Below, piece by piece: positions 1-6,143 of a stretch of 6,693 bases of DNA (within the stretch, counting starts at the first letter, position 1; the number at the start of each line of letters is the position of its first letter). The position numbers and the translations under genes were made by a program. The DNA lies in the NCBI GenBank assembly GCA_025353235.1, contig JANXQZ010000379.1, positions 1 to 6,693 of the forward strand, written 5' to 3'. Source of the stretch: Bryobacterales bacterium. Its GTDB lineage: Bacteria > Acidobacteriota > Terriglobia > Bryobacterales > Bryobacteraceae. The notes under the pieces were generated by a model, which made no database searches, had not been told where the DNA came from, and saw nothing but the letters and a program-made list of their open reading frames with translations.

Positions 1-1046
1 GCGCACAGCGCCAGCAATTCATGAGTGTCCACGGGCAACGCATCCTCGTTGTCTGAGTACTTGCGATAGTTCTCGCAAAACCACCACGGGAACTTGGTAT
101 TCAGGTCCTTCACGGACTCGCCGAACCTCCGCCGCGCCAGAGTCGCCCCACCGGCTCCCGAGCAGTTAGAAACTATCATCGCGAATCGGGGATCTCGCGC
201 TCCCGCCCAAAGTGCGGTTTTGCCCATGCGCGAATGCCCGATCACCGCCACGCGGCCATGATCGATGTCCTTGTCCGTCTCAAAATAATCCAAAGCGCGG
301 CTCAGGCCCCAAGCCCACGCACCGAGCGCACCCCATTCGTCCGGATCTCGCTTCGTCTGCCCAGGCCGGTAAAACAGCGGCTCTACGCCAAGCTCGAAAC
401 CGCCCTCGAAATCCGGTGAAACGTCGCCAGCGTAAAAAGTAGCGAGACCGTACCCCCGTTCAAGAATCCGCTCCACAGGCCATTGATTCGCCTGCGTGCC
501 TCGAGTGGCTTCCGTCGCCCGATGATTCCCATTGCGGCCGTCATAGACCCACTTCGTAGTCACGGGAATTCCAGGATCGCGACTGACCGTTTGATTGCCT
601 CGAAAATTCACGCCGACGAAGATGGGTGCGGCGCTGGAACGTTTCTTCGGCAAGTAGATCAGGAGGTCCATTGATGGGTTATTTTTCTGTTTGCTAAACC
701 AGACTGTAACCAGTTTGCGCTCGGCATTGCCAGCCAACGCGTTTCGGTCCACCGAGGTCACCTCGAAGCTCATGTCCTTCGGTCGCCCTGGGCAACGTCC
801 ATACACTTCGGTTTCAAATGTTCGCAAAATCTCAGGACGGCGATTTTTCACCCAGTCCGCCGGAGTGGTTACACGCTTGCCATTGAACATTGTCAAAGGG
901 TCCGGCAATGAATATCGCCGCGCTTTCGATTCGTCGTAATCTCTCGTGGCCTCTTGGCCTGCACCTGCCAAATCTAAAGCAAATGGAAGTGCGGCGCTAC
1001 GCAAGAGCGTTCTGCGAGTAGGCTTACTCATCATGTCGGGACTCAT
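1..1046 (-). CDS. Glucuronoyl esterase-like protein (CE15 family), Tat-exported, 3' end off the window
   Basis: The minus strand is open from ATG 1046 to the window edge (348 codons plus two bases, C-terminus missing). Residues 10-30 form a twin-arginine signal (TRRTLLRSAALPFAL), so export in folded form is predicted. The body matches the carbohydrate esterase 15 layout: VNFRGNQTV (146-154), a WPVE...RGYGLATFYAGD block (189-208), the nucleophile elbow GHSRMGK (270-276, Ser272) and SNCSGAGG (293-300), then LPVDTHELLAL. CE15 enzymes cleave the ester between 4-O-methyl-glucuronate of xylan and lignin alcohols. The catalytic His should lie beyond the window. The Glu that precedes SGAGG in fungal enzymes is Cys295 here, so the acid must come from elsewhere, as in many bacterial members. 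ATG 1046 follows an in-frame TAA at 1047-1049. ATGs at 1034 and 1031 would place the RR motif closer to the start and are equally possible. The family call is strong; substrate is inferred. Confidence 0.85.
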   Translation of the reverse strand, partial: MSPDMMSKPTRRTLLRSAALPFALDLAGAGQEATRDYDESKARRYSLPDPLTMFNGKRVTTPADWVKNRRPEILRTFETEVYGRCPGRPKDMSFEVTSVDRNALAGNAERKLVTVWFSKQKNNPSMDLLIYLPKKRSSAAPIFVGVNFRGNQTVSRDPGIPVTTKWVYDGRNGNHRATEATRGTQANQWPVERILERGYGLATFYAGDVSPDFEGGFELGVEPLFYRPGQTKRDPDEWGALGAWAWGLSRALDYFETDKDIDHGRVAVIGHSRMGKTALWAGARDPRFAMIVSNCSGAGGATLARRRFGESVKDLNTKFPWWFCENYRKYSDNEDALPVDTHELLALC

Positions 1047-1056
1047 TTATGGCATC

Positions 1057-1062
1057 ATTATA
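1057..1062 (-). promoter_or_regulatory. Perfect TATAAT -10 element upstream of the CE15 gene
   Basis: The minus strand reads TATAAT at 1062-1057. A start about 7 nt further on would fall near 1050, just ahead of ATG 1046. The mRNA would then have almost no leader, or a short one if the 1034 or 1031 ATG is used. No Shine-Dalgarno is seen before any of the three ATGs, which fits a leaderless or near-leaderless message. There is no good -35 hexamer at 16-18 nt; that position falls inside the divergent tRNA gene. A chance match in an AT-rich 21-nt gap is possible. Confidence 0.3.
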
Positions 1063-1067
1063 GTAAC

Positions 1068-1157
1068 GGAAGGGTGGCCGAGCGGTTGATGGCAGCGGTC
1101 TTGAAAACCGCCAACGGTGAAAGCCGTTCGTGGGTTCAAATCCCACCCCTTCCGCCA
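1068..1157 (+). tRNA. tRNA-Ser (anticodon UGA), with encoded CCA
   Basis: A full class II tRNA cloverleaf can be folded by eye. The acceptor stem GGAAGGG (1068-1074) pairs with CCCTTCC (1147-1153), followed by discriminator G1154 and CCA (1155-1157). The anticodon stem GCGGT/ACCGC closes the loop CTTGAAA, with anticodon TGA at 1102-1104, which reads UCA serine codons. The long variable arm AACGG/CCGTT is the serine identity hallmark. The T arm is GTGGG-TTCAAAT-CCCAC. The gene is divergent from the CE15 gene, with only 21 nt between them, so its own promoter must overlap that gene's 5' end. A truncated gene begins about 35 nt downstream. Confidence 0.98.
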
Positions 1158-1208
1158 TCATATTGCAGAACAGCCTTCATGCTCGGGTAACTAGGCCATG
1201 GCTCCACA

Positions 1209-1857
1209 TTGTTTTTTGAGGTTAAGGAGTTCGACGCAACCCCAGCGGATGCGGGATATGGGACTTACAAACCGTACAAAGCAATCGAAGCCAAGATAAG
1301 TGAAGCTAAGGAACAATTCAAAGAATACAAGGAGTTCCCGTGCTCGCTAGTTTTGGCCAACTTAAGTGAAGAGTTTGTAAACCTTGATTCTTGGGCCATT
1401 TATGGGGCAATGCTCGGGAGTCTGGGATTCAAATTGCCGCTTCAGGTTGAGCGCAACGGTCATGCGAGCGCGAATGTTTTCCTTAGTGGCGGAAAGATGG
1501 TGAACGGGGCAAGAAAAGAGCCGTGGAACACGACCTTCAGCACTATCGTCGTGGTTGGGACCTATCCCTTGAGCGAAAACGTTATACGCCTCGAAATCAA
1601 GAAGCGGCAATCTGCCCTTGGGCGAATGACCACGAGTATGAAAGATTTGGCTGTCTGGGGAAGCTTGCCGGACAGTGACGATTTGCGTCGCGTTCGAGTT
1701 TACGTCTACGAAAACCCATACGCTCGAATTCCCCTCAGTCGAGACTTGTTCAATGGCCCATTTGATCAGCGATGGGGAACTGAAGGCCCGATTCATCAAA
1801 CGGCTCTACACCTTGACAGGAATCGCTCAATTTGAGGATGTGCTAGCGACGGGATGA
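1209..1857 (+). pseudogene. Relic of a nuclease-like hypothetical protein (N-terminus missing, probable 3' frameshift)
   Basis: I do not recognise a named family. The readable frame runs from TTG 1209 to TGA at 1833-1835 (208 codons). In-frame coding potential extends only to a TAA at 1188-1190, and no Shine-Dalgarno precedes the TTG. It begins abruptly with a predicted strand carrying FFEVKEF, then a Lys-rich helix (KISEAKEQFKEYKEF) and a hydrophobic strand PCSLVLAN. Strand E-x-K, helix, strand is the second half of a PD-(D/E)XK nuclease core, whose Asp would lie in the missing N-terminus. The C-terminus has YVYENPYARIPL and GPFDQRW. After QRW the frame gives an unconvincing tail, whereas the +1 frame gives ELKARFIKRLYTLTGIAQF, ending at 1857. 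One lost base near the GGGGAA run (about 1772-1777) would explain this. It faces the antitoxin gene convergently, 13 nt away. A functional short protein cannot be excluded. The nuclease assignment is inference. Confidence 0.5.
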
Positions 1858-1870
1858 TATGACCGAACAA

Positions 1871-2095
1871 TCAGCTGTTGGGTGGTAGCGCTTTCATAAT
1901 TGCACGGAGAACTGCATTGACGGACTCGCCGTCGTTGAAGACTTTCGCCACATCCGCTGCCAACACGATGACTAGTGGTTCTACTCGCGGTCGGCCTGCG
2001 AAACGATTCGGCTTCGCTTTTGAGTAGTCGAGGCGGTATTCAAACTCGAGGCCAGGACTTCGCCCAGTTGAACTGTCCTTAGCTGGCTTCTTCAT
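1871..2095 (-). CDS. Antitoxin-like small protein partnered with BrnT (74 aa)
   Basis: ATG 2095 gives a 74-residue protein beginning MKKPAKDSS. A GGAG at 2109-2106, 10 nt upstream, supports this start over an upstream one at 2131. The basic N-terminal half holds YRLDYSKAKPNRFAGR (20-35), recalling the YDFSKxxxNPYA box in proteins encoded next to BrnT toxins. The second half (41-70) is a hydrophobic strand, LVIVLAADVAKVF, followed by the helical segment GESVNAVLRAIMKAL. This could form a ribbon-helix-helix-like DNA-binding fold. By position it should bind and neutralise the BrnT product and may repress transcription. It overlaps brnT by 17 nt, implying translational coupling. It differs from classical BrnA, in which an IRLD-type RHH strand is obvious, so I call the role from context and the partial motif and do not assign brnA. 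Confidence 0.65.
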   Translation of the reverse strand: MKKPAKDSSTGRSPGLEFEYRLDYSKAKPNRFAGRPRVEPLVIVLAADVAKVFNDGESVNAVLRAIMKALPPNS

Positions 2096-2396
2096 AGTCT
2101 TTCTGCTCCGTCTTCGTTGCTTCGCGTGCACTAATAATTCGCACGTGGTCGGGCACCCGTTCTGTGAAGCTCACCAGCAGGAGCCTTCCAGTCAACGAGT
2201 GTCCTATGATTATTTCTCGCACTTCCACATCGGAATGACCACTGTCGTGGAATATTTTCGCGAGGCTATCATCGAATACTGTGCGCGCCTCAGCAAAACT
2301 GGTGCCATGCTTCCGTTCGTTCGTCCTTTCTTTTCGTGAATCCCATTCGAAGGCCAGAGCCAAGCGCCAGCATATCAGTTTCTCAGCCACCGCCAT
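2079..2396 (-). CDS. brnT: BrnT family type II toxin (ribonuclease)
   Basis: The 105-residue product carries the BrnT signature nearly end to end: AFEWD (15-19), NERKHG (26-31), FAEARTVFDD (34-43), IGHSLTGRLLLVSFTER (64-80) and RIISAREAT (87-95), ending with EQKDYEE. BrnT is a RelE-like ribonuclease that arrests growth until bound by its antitoxin. It is usually about 90-100 aa. The extra N-terminus MAVAEKLICWRL is not family-like, so the true start may be TTG 2363, giving LALAFEWD. ATG 2396 or the preceding TTG 2399 is preferred because a GAGGTG (2416-2411) lies upstream, embedded in the last codons of dapD. The gene begins 13 nt after the dapD stop in the same direction, so read-through from the dap operon is likely. 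It overlaps its presumed antitoxin gene by 17 nt. The toxin-first order is normal for BrnT systems. The family call is secure; toxicity is not tested. Confidence 0.93.
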   Translation of the reverse strand: MAVAEKLICWRLALAFEWDSRKERTNERKHGTSFAEARTVFDDSLAKIFHDSGHSDVEVREIIIGHSLTGRLLLVSFTERVPDHVRIISAREATKTEQKDYEEAS

Positions 2397-2409
2397 CAAC
2401 TCAAGCCAC

Positions 2410-3246
2410 TCACCTCAACAGATCTTCAAGGCGAATCTTTGTATCCGTCTTGGAATCCCGATATTTCACGATAATCGGGGTGTACAGCGAAATGCCCCAA
2501 TCCCGACCCACTCCCTTCGTAATCGCGCGCGAGCCAGACACTACCACCGCTTCTTCCGGAATGATCAGCGGCTCCTCATCCGTCGCCGCATAAATCTCAC
2601 CACGCACCAAATCATAAACCGGCGTGGAGCGGTTCAGGATCGTACCCGTCCCAAGCACCGCCCGCTTCTTCACCACGGTCCCCTCGTACACGCCGCAGTT
2701 CCCGCCTACCAGCACGTCATCTTCAATGATCACTGGCAGCGCGCCCACCGGTTCCAGCACTCCTCCGATTTGCGAGGCCGCCGAAATGTGGCAGTTCATT
2801 CCAATCTGAGCGCAGCTCCCAATCAGCGCGTGGGAATCCACCATCGTGCCGTCTCCGACATATGCCCCAACATTGACGTACATCGGAGGCATGCAGGTCA
2901 CACCCTTGCCGATGTAGCAGCCATCCCGAATACTCGAACCGCCCGGCACGATACGCACGCCGTCGGACACACCAAACAGCTTCACTGGATAAGTTGACTT
3001 ATCAAGAAACGGTTGCCGCACAGGATCCACCGACATGTCGATCACAGTGCCCATGCGGAAGCCGAGAAGGATCCCCTTCTTAACCCAGGCGTTCACCCGC
3101 CACCCAGTCTTCGCGGAAGGGTCCGGCTCAGCGGCGCGAACTCGGCCTTCATTCAGCGCCCGCTTAAACTCATCGAACTGTCGGAAGTGTTCAGCAGTGT
3201 ATGCGTCCGGTTTGTTGTCAAACAGGCCCTCGATCTCAGCCTGCAT
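2410..3246 (-). CDS. dapD: 2,3,4,5-tetrahydropyridine-2,6-dicarboxylate N-succinyltransferase
   Basis: This cytosolic trimeric enzyme moves succinyl from succinyl-CoA onto tetrahydrodipicolinate, committing the pathway to the succinylase route. The 278-residue product is close to the 274 aa of E. coli DapD. An N-terminal helical domain (1-95) is followed by a left-handed beta-helix of hexapeptide repeats (about 95-210): GGSSIRDGCYIGKG, NVGAYVGDGTMVDSHALIGSCAQIG, GGVLEP and IIEDDVLVGGNCGVYEG. Asp137 (TMVD) and Glu188 (VYEG) match the catalytic pair D141/E189 of the E. coli family. The C-terminus keeps VVVSGS and SLYTPIIVK. ATG 3246 is chosen because homology begins there and AGGG lies upstream. 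A longer ORF from 3351 would read in the shadow of dapA. The start overlaps the dapA stop by 11 nt, so coupling is likely. It is the last biosynthetic gene of the run. Confidence 0.97.
   Translation of the reverse strand: MQAEIEGLFDNKPDAYTAEHFRQFDEFKRALNEGRVRAAEPDPSAKTGWRVNAWVKKGILLGFRMGTVIDMSVDPVRQPFLDKSTYPVKLFGVSDGVRIVPGGSSIRDGCYIGKGVTCMPPMYVNVGAYVGDGTMVDSHALIGSCAQIGMNCHISAASQIGGVLEPVGALPVIIEDDVLVGGNCGVYEGTVVKKRAVLGTGTILNRSTPVYDLVRGEIYAATDEEPLIIPEEAVVVSGSRAITKGVGRDWGISLYTPIIVKYRDSKTDTKIRLEDLLR
2411..2416 (-). promoter_or_regulatory. Likely ribosome binding site for brnT inside the dapD stop region
   Basis: GAGGTG on the minus strand spans the last Arg codon and the TGA of dapD. It is 11 nt from TTG 2399 and 14 nt from ATG 2396. 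The distance is long for the ATG, so usage is uncertain, but it is the only purine-rich site ahead of the toxin and suggests that ribosomes finishing dapD may restart on brnT. Confidence 0.35.
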
Positions 3247-4135
3247 GCACGCCCTGGCCTGCCAGCAGACCCAGCGTCTCCAGCACCTGCTCGATTTTCG
3301 CCAAACTCGCCTCGGTAGGCGGCACCATGGGCAAACGCCAAACAGGCTCAAGCAATCCCATCAAAGCCATCGCGGCCTTCACGGGGATTGGGTTCGCTTC
3401 CACGAAGTTGATCTCTATCAACGGAAGGAATTCGCGCTGCAACTGGCGGGCGGCTTCAAAACTGCTACCGAGCGCAAAACGCGTTAGCTGCGTCATCTCT
3501 TTTGGGATTTCGTTCGAGACCACCGAGATGATGCCGCGACCGCCCAGTGCGATCAGCGGAATCGTCAGCGCGTCGTCTCCAGAGAGAACCAGAAAGCCCG
3601 AAGGAACATGGTGAATAACCGAAGCCATTTGGCTCATATTCCCTGACGCCTCTTTCACCCCGACTATGTTGTCGATCTCGGCCAGCCTCTTCAGAGTCAG
3701 CGGCTCGACGTTGACGCCGGTGCGTCCCTGCACGCTATAAACAATGATGGGCAGCGACACGGCCGAGGCAATCGCCTTGTAATGCTGGTACAGACCTTCC
3801 TGCGTAGGCTTGTTGTAATAAGGCGTTACGGAGAGGATGCCGTCGCAACCCAGGCCCTTCAAGGCATGAGCCAAATCGATCACTTCGGCCGTGTTGTAGC
3901 CGCCGGCACCGCCCAGAACCGGCACCTTCCCATGAGCCTCTTCCAGCGTGATCTCAACCACGCGAAGATGCTCGCGACGGGTCAGGGTGGGGCTTTCCCC
4001 TGTCGTCCCGCACGGCACCAGAAAGTCGATGCCAGCCTCGATCTGACGCTGCACAAGCGCGCGGAGCGTCGGCTCATCGAGCGAGCCATCCTTGTGGAAC
4101 GGAGTTACAAGAGCTGTCCCGCACCCAGTGAACAT
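3236..4135 (-). CDS. dapA: 4-hydroxy-tetrahydrodipicolinate synthase
   Basis: DapA condenses pyruvate with aspartate semialdehyde, the first step specific to DAP and lysine, via a Schiff base in a TIM barrel. The 299-residue product (E. coli 292) retains the catalytic set at the E. coli numbering: Thr44 and Thr45 in GTTGES (43-48), Tyr106/Tyr107 in TPYYNKPTQEG, Tyr133 in VYSVQGRTG, Arg138, and the Schiff-base Lys161 in VGVKEASGN. LSGDD (185-189) and the GGRGIISVVSN loop are present. The usual YNVPGRT motif reads YSVQGRT here, a neighbouring change that leaves Tyr133 and Arg138 in place. ATG 4135 is set by a strong GGAGGT six nt upstream and by the conserved GxxTALVTPF start; an ATG at 4195 lies inside dapB and is rejected. 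The gap to dapB is 2 nt, and the 3' end overlaps dapD. Lysine feedback control cannot be judged by eye. Confidence 0.97.
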   Translation of the reverse strand: MFTGCGTALVTPFHKDGSLDEPTLRALVQRQIEAGIDFLVPCGTTGESPTLTRREHLRVVEITLEEAHGKVPVLGGAGGYNTAEVIDLAHALKGLGCDGILSVTPYYNKPTQEGLYQHYKAIASAVSLPIIVYSVQGRTGVNVEPLTLKRLAEIDNIVGVKEASGNMSQMASVIHHVPSGFLVLSGDDALTIPLIALGGRGIISVVSNEIPKEMTQLTRFALGSSFEAARQLQREFLPLIEINFVEANPIPVKAAMALMGLLEPVWRLPMVPPTEASLAKIEQVLETLGLLAGQGVHAG

Positions 4136-4137
4136 AC

Positions 4138-4806
4138 TTAACCTCCAAACAAAACGTCGCTGAATTCGAAGAACCCTTTCTTTCCTACGATCCATTGTGC
4201 AGCCTTCAACGCGCCGCGCGCGAACCCTTCCCGTCCGCGAGCGGTGTGGCGCAGCGTGATCGTATCCGAGGCGGAATCGAACCCAATCTCATGAGTGCCC
4301 GGGTGCGCTCCGGCGCGATTGGAACTCATGCTGATCTCTTTGCTATAACCAGCGGCTTTCATGCCATCCACTAATTTCAACAGAGTTCCCGAGGGTGCGT
4401 CCTTCTTCGTGCTGTGATGAATCTCCCAAGCCCAAGCTCCATACGCATCCTCATCCTGGAGCAACTTCGCCGCCTCCGAGACAAGACGAGTGAACACATT
4501 CACACCCACGGAAAAATTGGGGCTCCAGACCAGAGCCGACTGGTAGCGCTCAATCAAGGCCCGCGCTTCAGGCAAATGTTCGAGCCAGCCAGTGGTCCCG
4601 ACCACCACTGGAATGCTCAGCGAGGAACACAACGCTATGTTGGCCATCACCGCACCGGGTTGAGAAAACTCGATCGCAACGTCCGCGCCCTTTAGAGATT
4701 CGGGACGATCCACATCGCGTCGCGCACAGACTCCAAACCCATACTCCGGCGCTAATTGGTCCAGCATGCGGCCCATCTTGCCGTATCCGACCAGGGCAAG
4801 TTTCAT
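4138..4806 (-). CDS. dapB: 4-hydroxy-tetrahydrodipicolinate reductase (short form)
   Basis: DapB reduces the DapA product to tetrahydrodipicolinate with NAD(P)H. The 222-residue protein is shorter than the 273 aa of E. coli but in the range of compact DapB forms. The N-terminal Rossmann segment has VGYGKMGR (6-13), the GTTGW nucleotide/substrate region is at 70-74, and the substrate-binding and catalytic signature EIHHSTKKDAPSGT is at 128-141, with His130, His131 and Lys135. The C-terminal domain retains PGTHEIGF and TITLRHTARGREGFARGAL. An acidic residue after strand 2, the usual cofactor-selecting position, is not seen; CARRD (27-31) is basic there, which suggests NADPH, though this is only a guess. 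ATG 4806 overlaps the lysC TGA as ATGA. Only a weak GGCGGTG is upstream, so translation probably depends on termination of lysC. Confidence 0.96.
   Translation of the reverse strand: MKLALVGYGKMGRMLDQLAPEYGFGVCARRDVDRPESLKGADVAIEFSQPGAVMANIALCSSLSIPVVVGTTGWLEHLPEARALIERYQSALVWSPNFSVGVNVFTRLVSEAAKLLQDEDAYGAWAWEIHHSTKKDAPSGTLLKLVDGMKAAGYSKEISMSSNRAGAHPGTHEIGFDSASDTITLRHTARGREGFARGALKAAQWIVGKKGFFEFSDVLFGG
4141..4146 (-). promoter_or_regulatory. Shine-Dalgarno site of dapA within the dapB stop region
   Basis: GGAGGT on the minus strand sits 5 nt before ATG 4135. Its bases are also the final Gly-Gly codons of dapB, immediately before its TAA. It is the strongest ribosome binding site in the window and fixes the dapA start. 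It suggests that dapA is translated at a high rate independently of the coupling used by its neighbours. Confidence 0.8.
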
Positions 4807-6143
4807 CCGAACACCGCCGGATCCAGTTCCGTAAAAAACTCTTCGTGCAGCGATTGCACAGCTTGTGTTAGATCTTTGGAATCGACCACAAAACCTATAT
4901 TCATCGACGAAGCCCCTTCGGAAACCATCCTGGCGTTGATAGGCCCGAGCGCCTTAAAAATGCGCGCGCCCACTCCTGCCGTCATTGGGATTTTTTCACC
5001 AACCAGGCAGATAATTGATTGGTCTTCAAGAACGTCGACGTCGGAGAATTCCCTGAGGTCGGCCAGAACTCCCGCTAAGCGTTGCGTCTCGTCGAGCGTT
5101 ACCGAAACGGTAACCTCCGACGTAGACACCATATCCACCGAAGTCTCGTTTCGATCAAACACCTCAAAGATCCGGCGCAGAAACCCGTGCGCTAGGAACA
5201 TTCGCAAAGAGCGGATATTCAGCACCGTGACCTTCTTCTTGCAAGCGATCGACTTGACGATGTTGGTGGATGCGATAGAAGCCGAGAGGATGCGCGTGCC
5301 CTCTACTTGAGGGCGGCGCGAGTTCAGAATCAACACCGGAATGTTCTTCTCGATAGCCGGAATTACAGTGGCAGGATGCAGCACCTTGGCGCCAAAGTAA
5401 GCCAGCTCGGCAGCCTCGGCGAATGAAATCCGCTTCACACGGTGACCCCCAGGATAAACGGTTGGGTCGCAGGTAAGCATGCCATCCACGTCCGTCCATA
5501 TCTGAATCTCTTCCGCGCCGATCCCAGCGCCGACAATCGCGGCAGTAAAATCCGAACCGCCGCGTCCGAGCGTCGTGCCGATGCCTGTGTTTGTGGCCGC
5601 GATAAAACCGCCCAGCACGACGACTCTGTCCTGCGCAAGTGGAACGACCGTCTCAGCGAGCTTTGCGTACGTTTCAGAATACAGAGGATTGGCGTGCGTG
5701 TGCCGATTGTCAGTAACAATCACCTTACGAGCGTCCACATGTACGGCATGTATGCCATGTTTTTGGAAGAAGCTGGTGACGATCAAGCTAGACAGGCGCT
5801 CGCCAAAACTGGAGATAGCATCGATGGAGCGGGGGGTGAGTTCGCCGAGAACCGACAGTCCTTTGATGAGCTCGGACAACTCCTGAAAATGCTGCTCCAC
5901 CGTGCGCTCCATGCCGGACTCGCGCAAGTGAAAATCCCGCAATTCGAATAGTTTACCCAATGCTTGGTCGCGCTCACCGCTGATCGCACCGTGGGCTATA
6001 GCCAGCAGCTTATTGGTAGTCTTACCCATCGCCGAAACCACGACGACAGGCTTGCGATCCAACCGGCTCTTCACGATCTCGGCAACCCGCTCGATAGCTG
6101 CGGCGGATTCGACGGAAGTTCCGCCGAACTTCATCACGATCAT
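4803..6143 (-). CDS. lysC: Aspartate kinase, monofunctional, two C-terminal ACT domains
   Basis: This enzyme phosphorylates L-aspartate, the entry step to lysine, threonine and methionine. The 446-residue product resembles E. coli LysC (449 aa), with no homoserine dehydrogenase fusion. Kinase domain motifs are KFGGTSV (5-11), VVVVSAMGKTTN (33-44), SFGERLSS (112-119), GTTLGRGGSDFTA (189-201), WTDVDGMLTCDP (216-227) and AYFGAKVLHP (248-257). ACT domains follow at about 305-365 (AHGFLRRIFEVF, SVDMVSTSEVTVSV) and 375-440 (GVGARIFKALG, SSMNIGFVV). This layout is that of feedback-inhibited, lysine-sensitive kinases, so allosteric control by lysine is inferred. ATG 6143 shares ATGA with the asd stop and has GGAGGGG 11 nt upstream. 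An internal ATG at 6134 (MKFGG) is a less likely start. The stop overlaps dapB by 4 nt. Confidence 0.97.
   Translation of the reverse strand: MIVMKFGGTSVESAAAIERVAEIVKSRLDRKPVVVVSAMGKTTNKLLAIAHGAISGERDQALGKLFELRDFHLRESGMERTVEQHFQELSELIKGLSVLGELTPRSIDAISSFGERLSSLIVTSFFQKHGIHAVHVDARKVIVTDNRHTHANPLYSETYAKLAETVVPLAQDRVVVLGGFIAATNTGIGTTLGRGGSDFTAAIVGAGIGAEEIQIWTDVDGMLTCDPTVYPGGHRVKRISFAEAAELAYFGAKVLHPATVIPAIEKNIPVLILNSRRPQVEGTRILSASIASTNIVKSIACKKKVTVLNIRSLRMFLAHGFLRRIFEVFDRNETSVDMVSTSEVTVSVTLDETQRLAGVLADLREFSDVDVLEDQSIICLVGEKIPMTAGVGARIFKALGPINARMVSEGASSMNIGFVVDSKDLTQAVQSLHEEFFTELDPAVFG

Noticed and set aside
212..939. Several short plus-strand ORFs in the left third
   Set aside because: They lie opposite a continuous CE15 reading frame and have no domains or ribosome binding sites.
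1158..1208. Attachment-site repeat of the tRNA 3' end
   Set aside because: No second copy of the T-arm or acceptor sequence was found elsewhere in the window.
1362..1799. Minus-strand ORF of 145 codons opposite the relic
   Set aside because: The plus strand shows ordered secondary structure and family-like motifs; the minus translation shows none.
1826..1840. Inverted repeat CTCAA-T-TTGAG between the convergent relic and antitoxin genes as a terminator
   Set aside because: The loop is a single base and no T-run follows on either strand, so it cannot form a useful terminator hairpin.
2281..2997. Long plus-strand ORF opposite dapD and brnT
   Set aside because: It is the complement of two secure genes, is rich in His/Arg with no recognisable domain, and has no ribosome binding site.
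3247..3351. Upstream extension of dapD to an ATG at 3351
   Set aside because: The extra 35 residues are Arg/Cys/Trp-rich and read antiparallel-free inside dapA in another frame; DapD homology begins at 3246.
4756..5951. Plus-strand ORFs opposite lysC
   Set aside because: They are antisense shadows of a well-conserved kinase, with low-complexity Ser/Thr/Arg composition.
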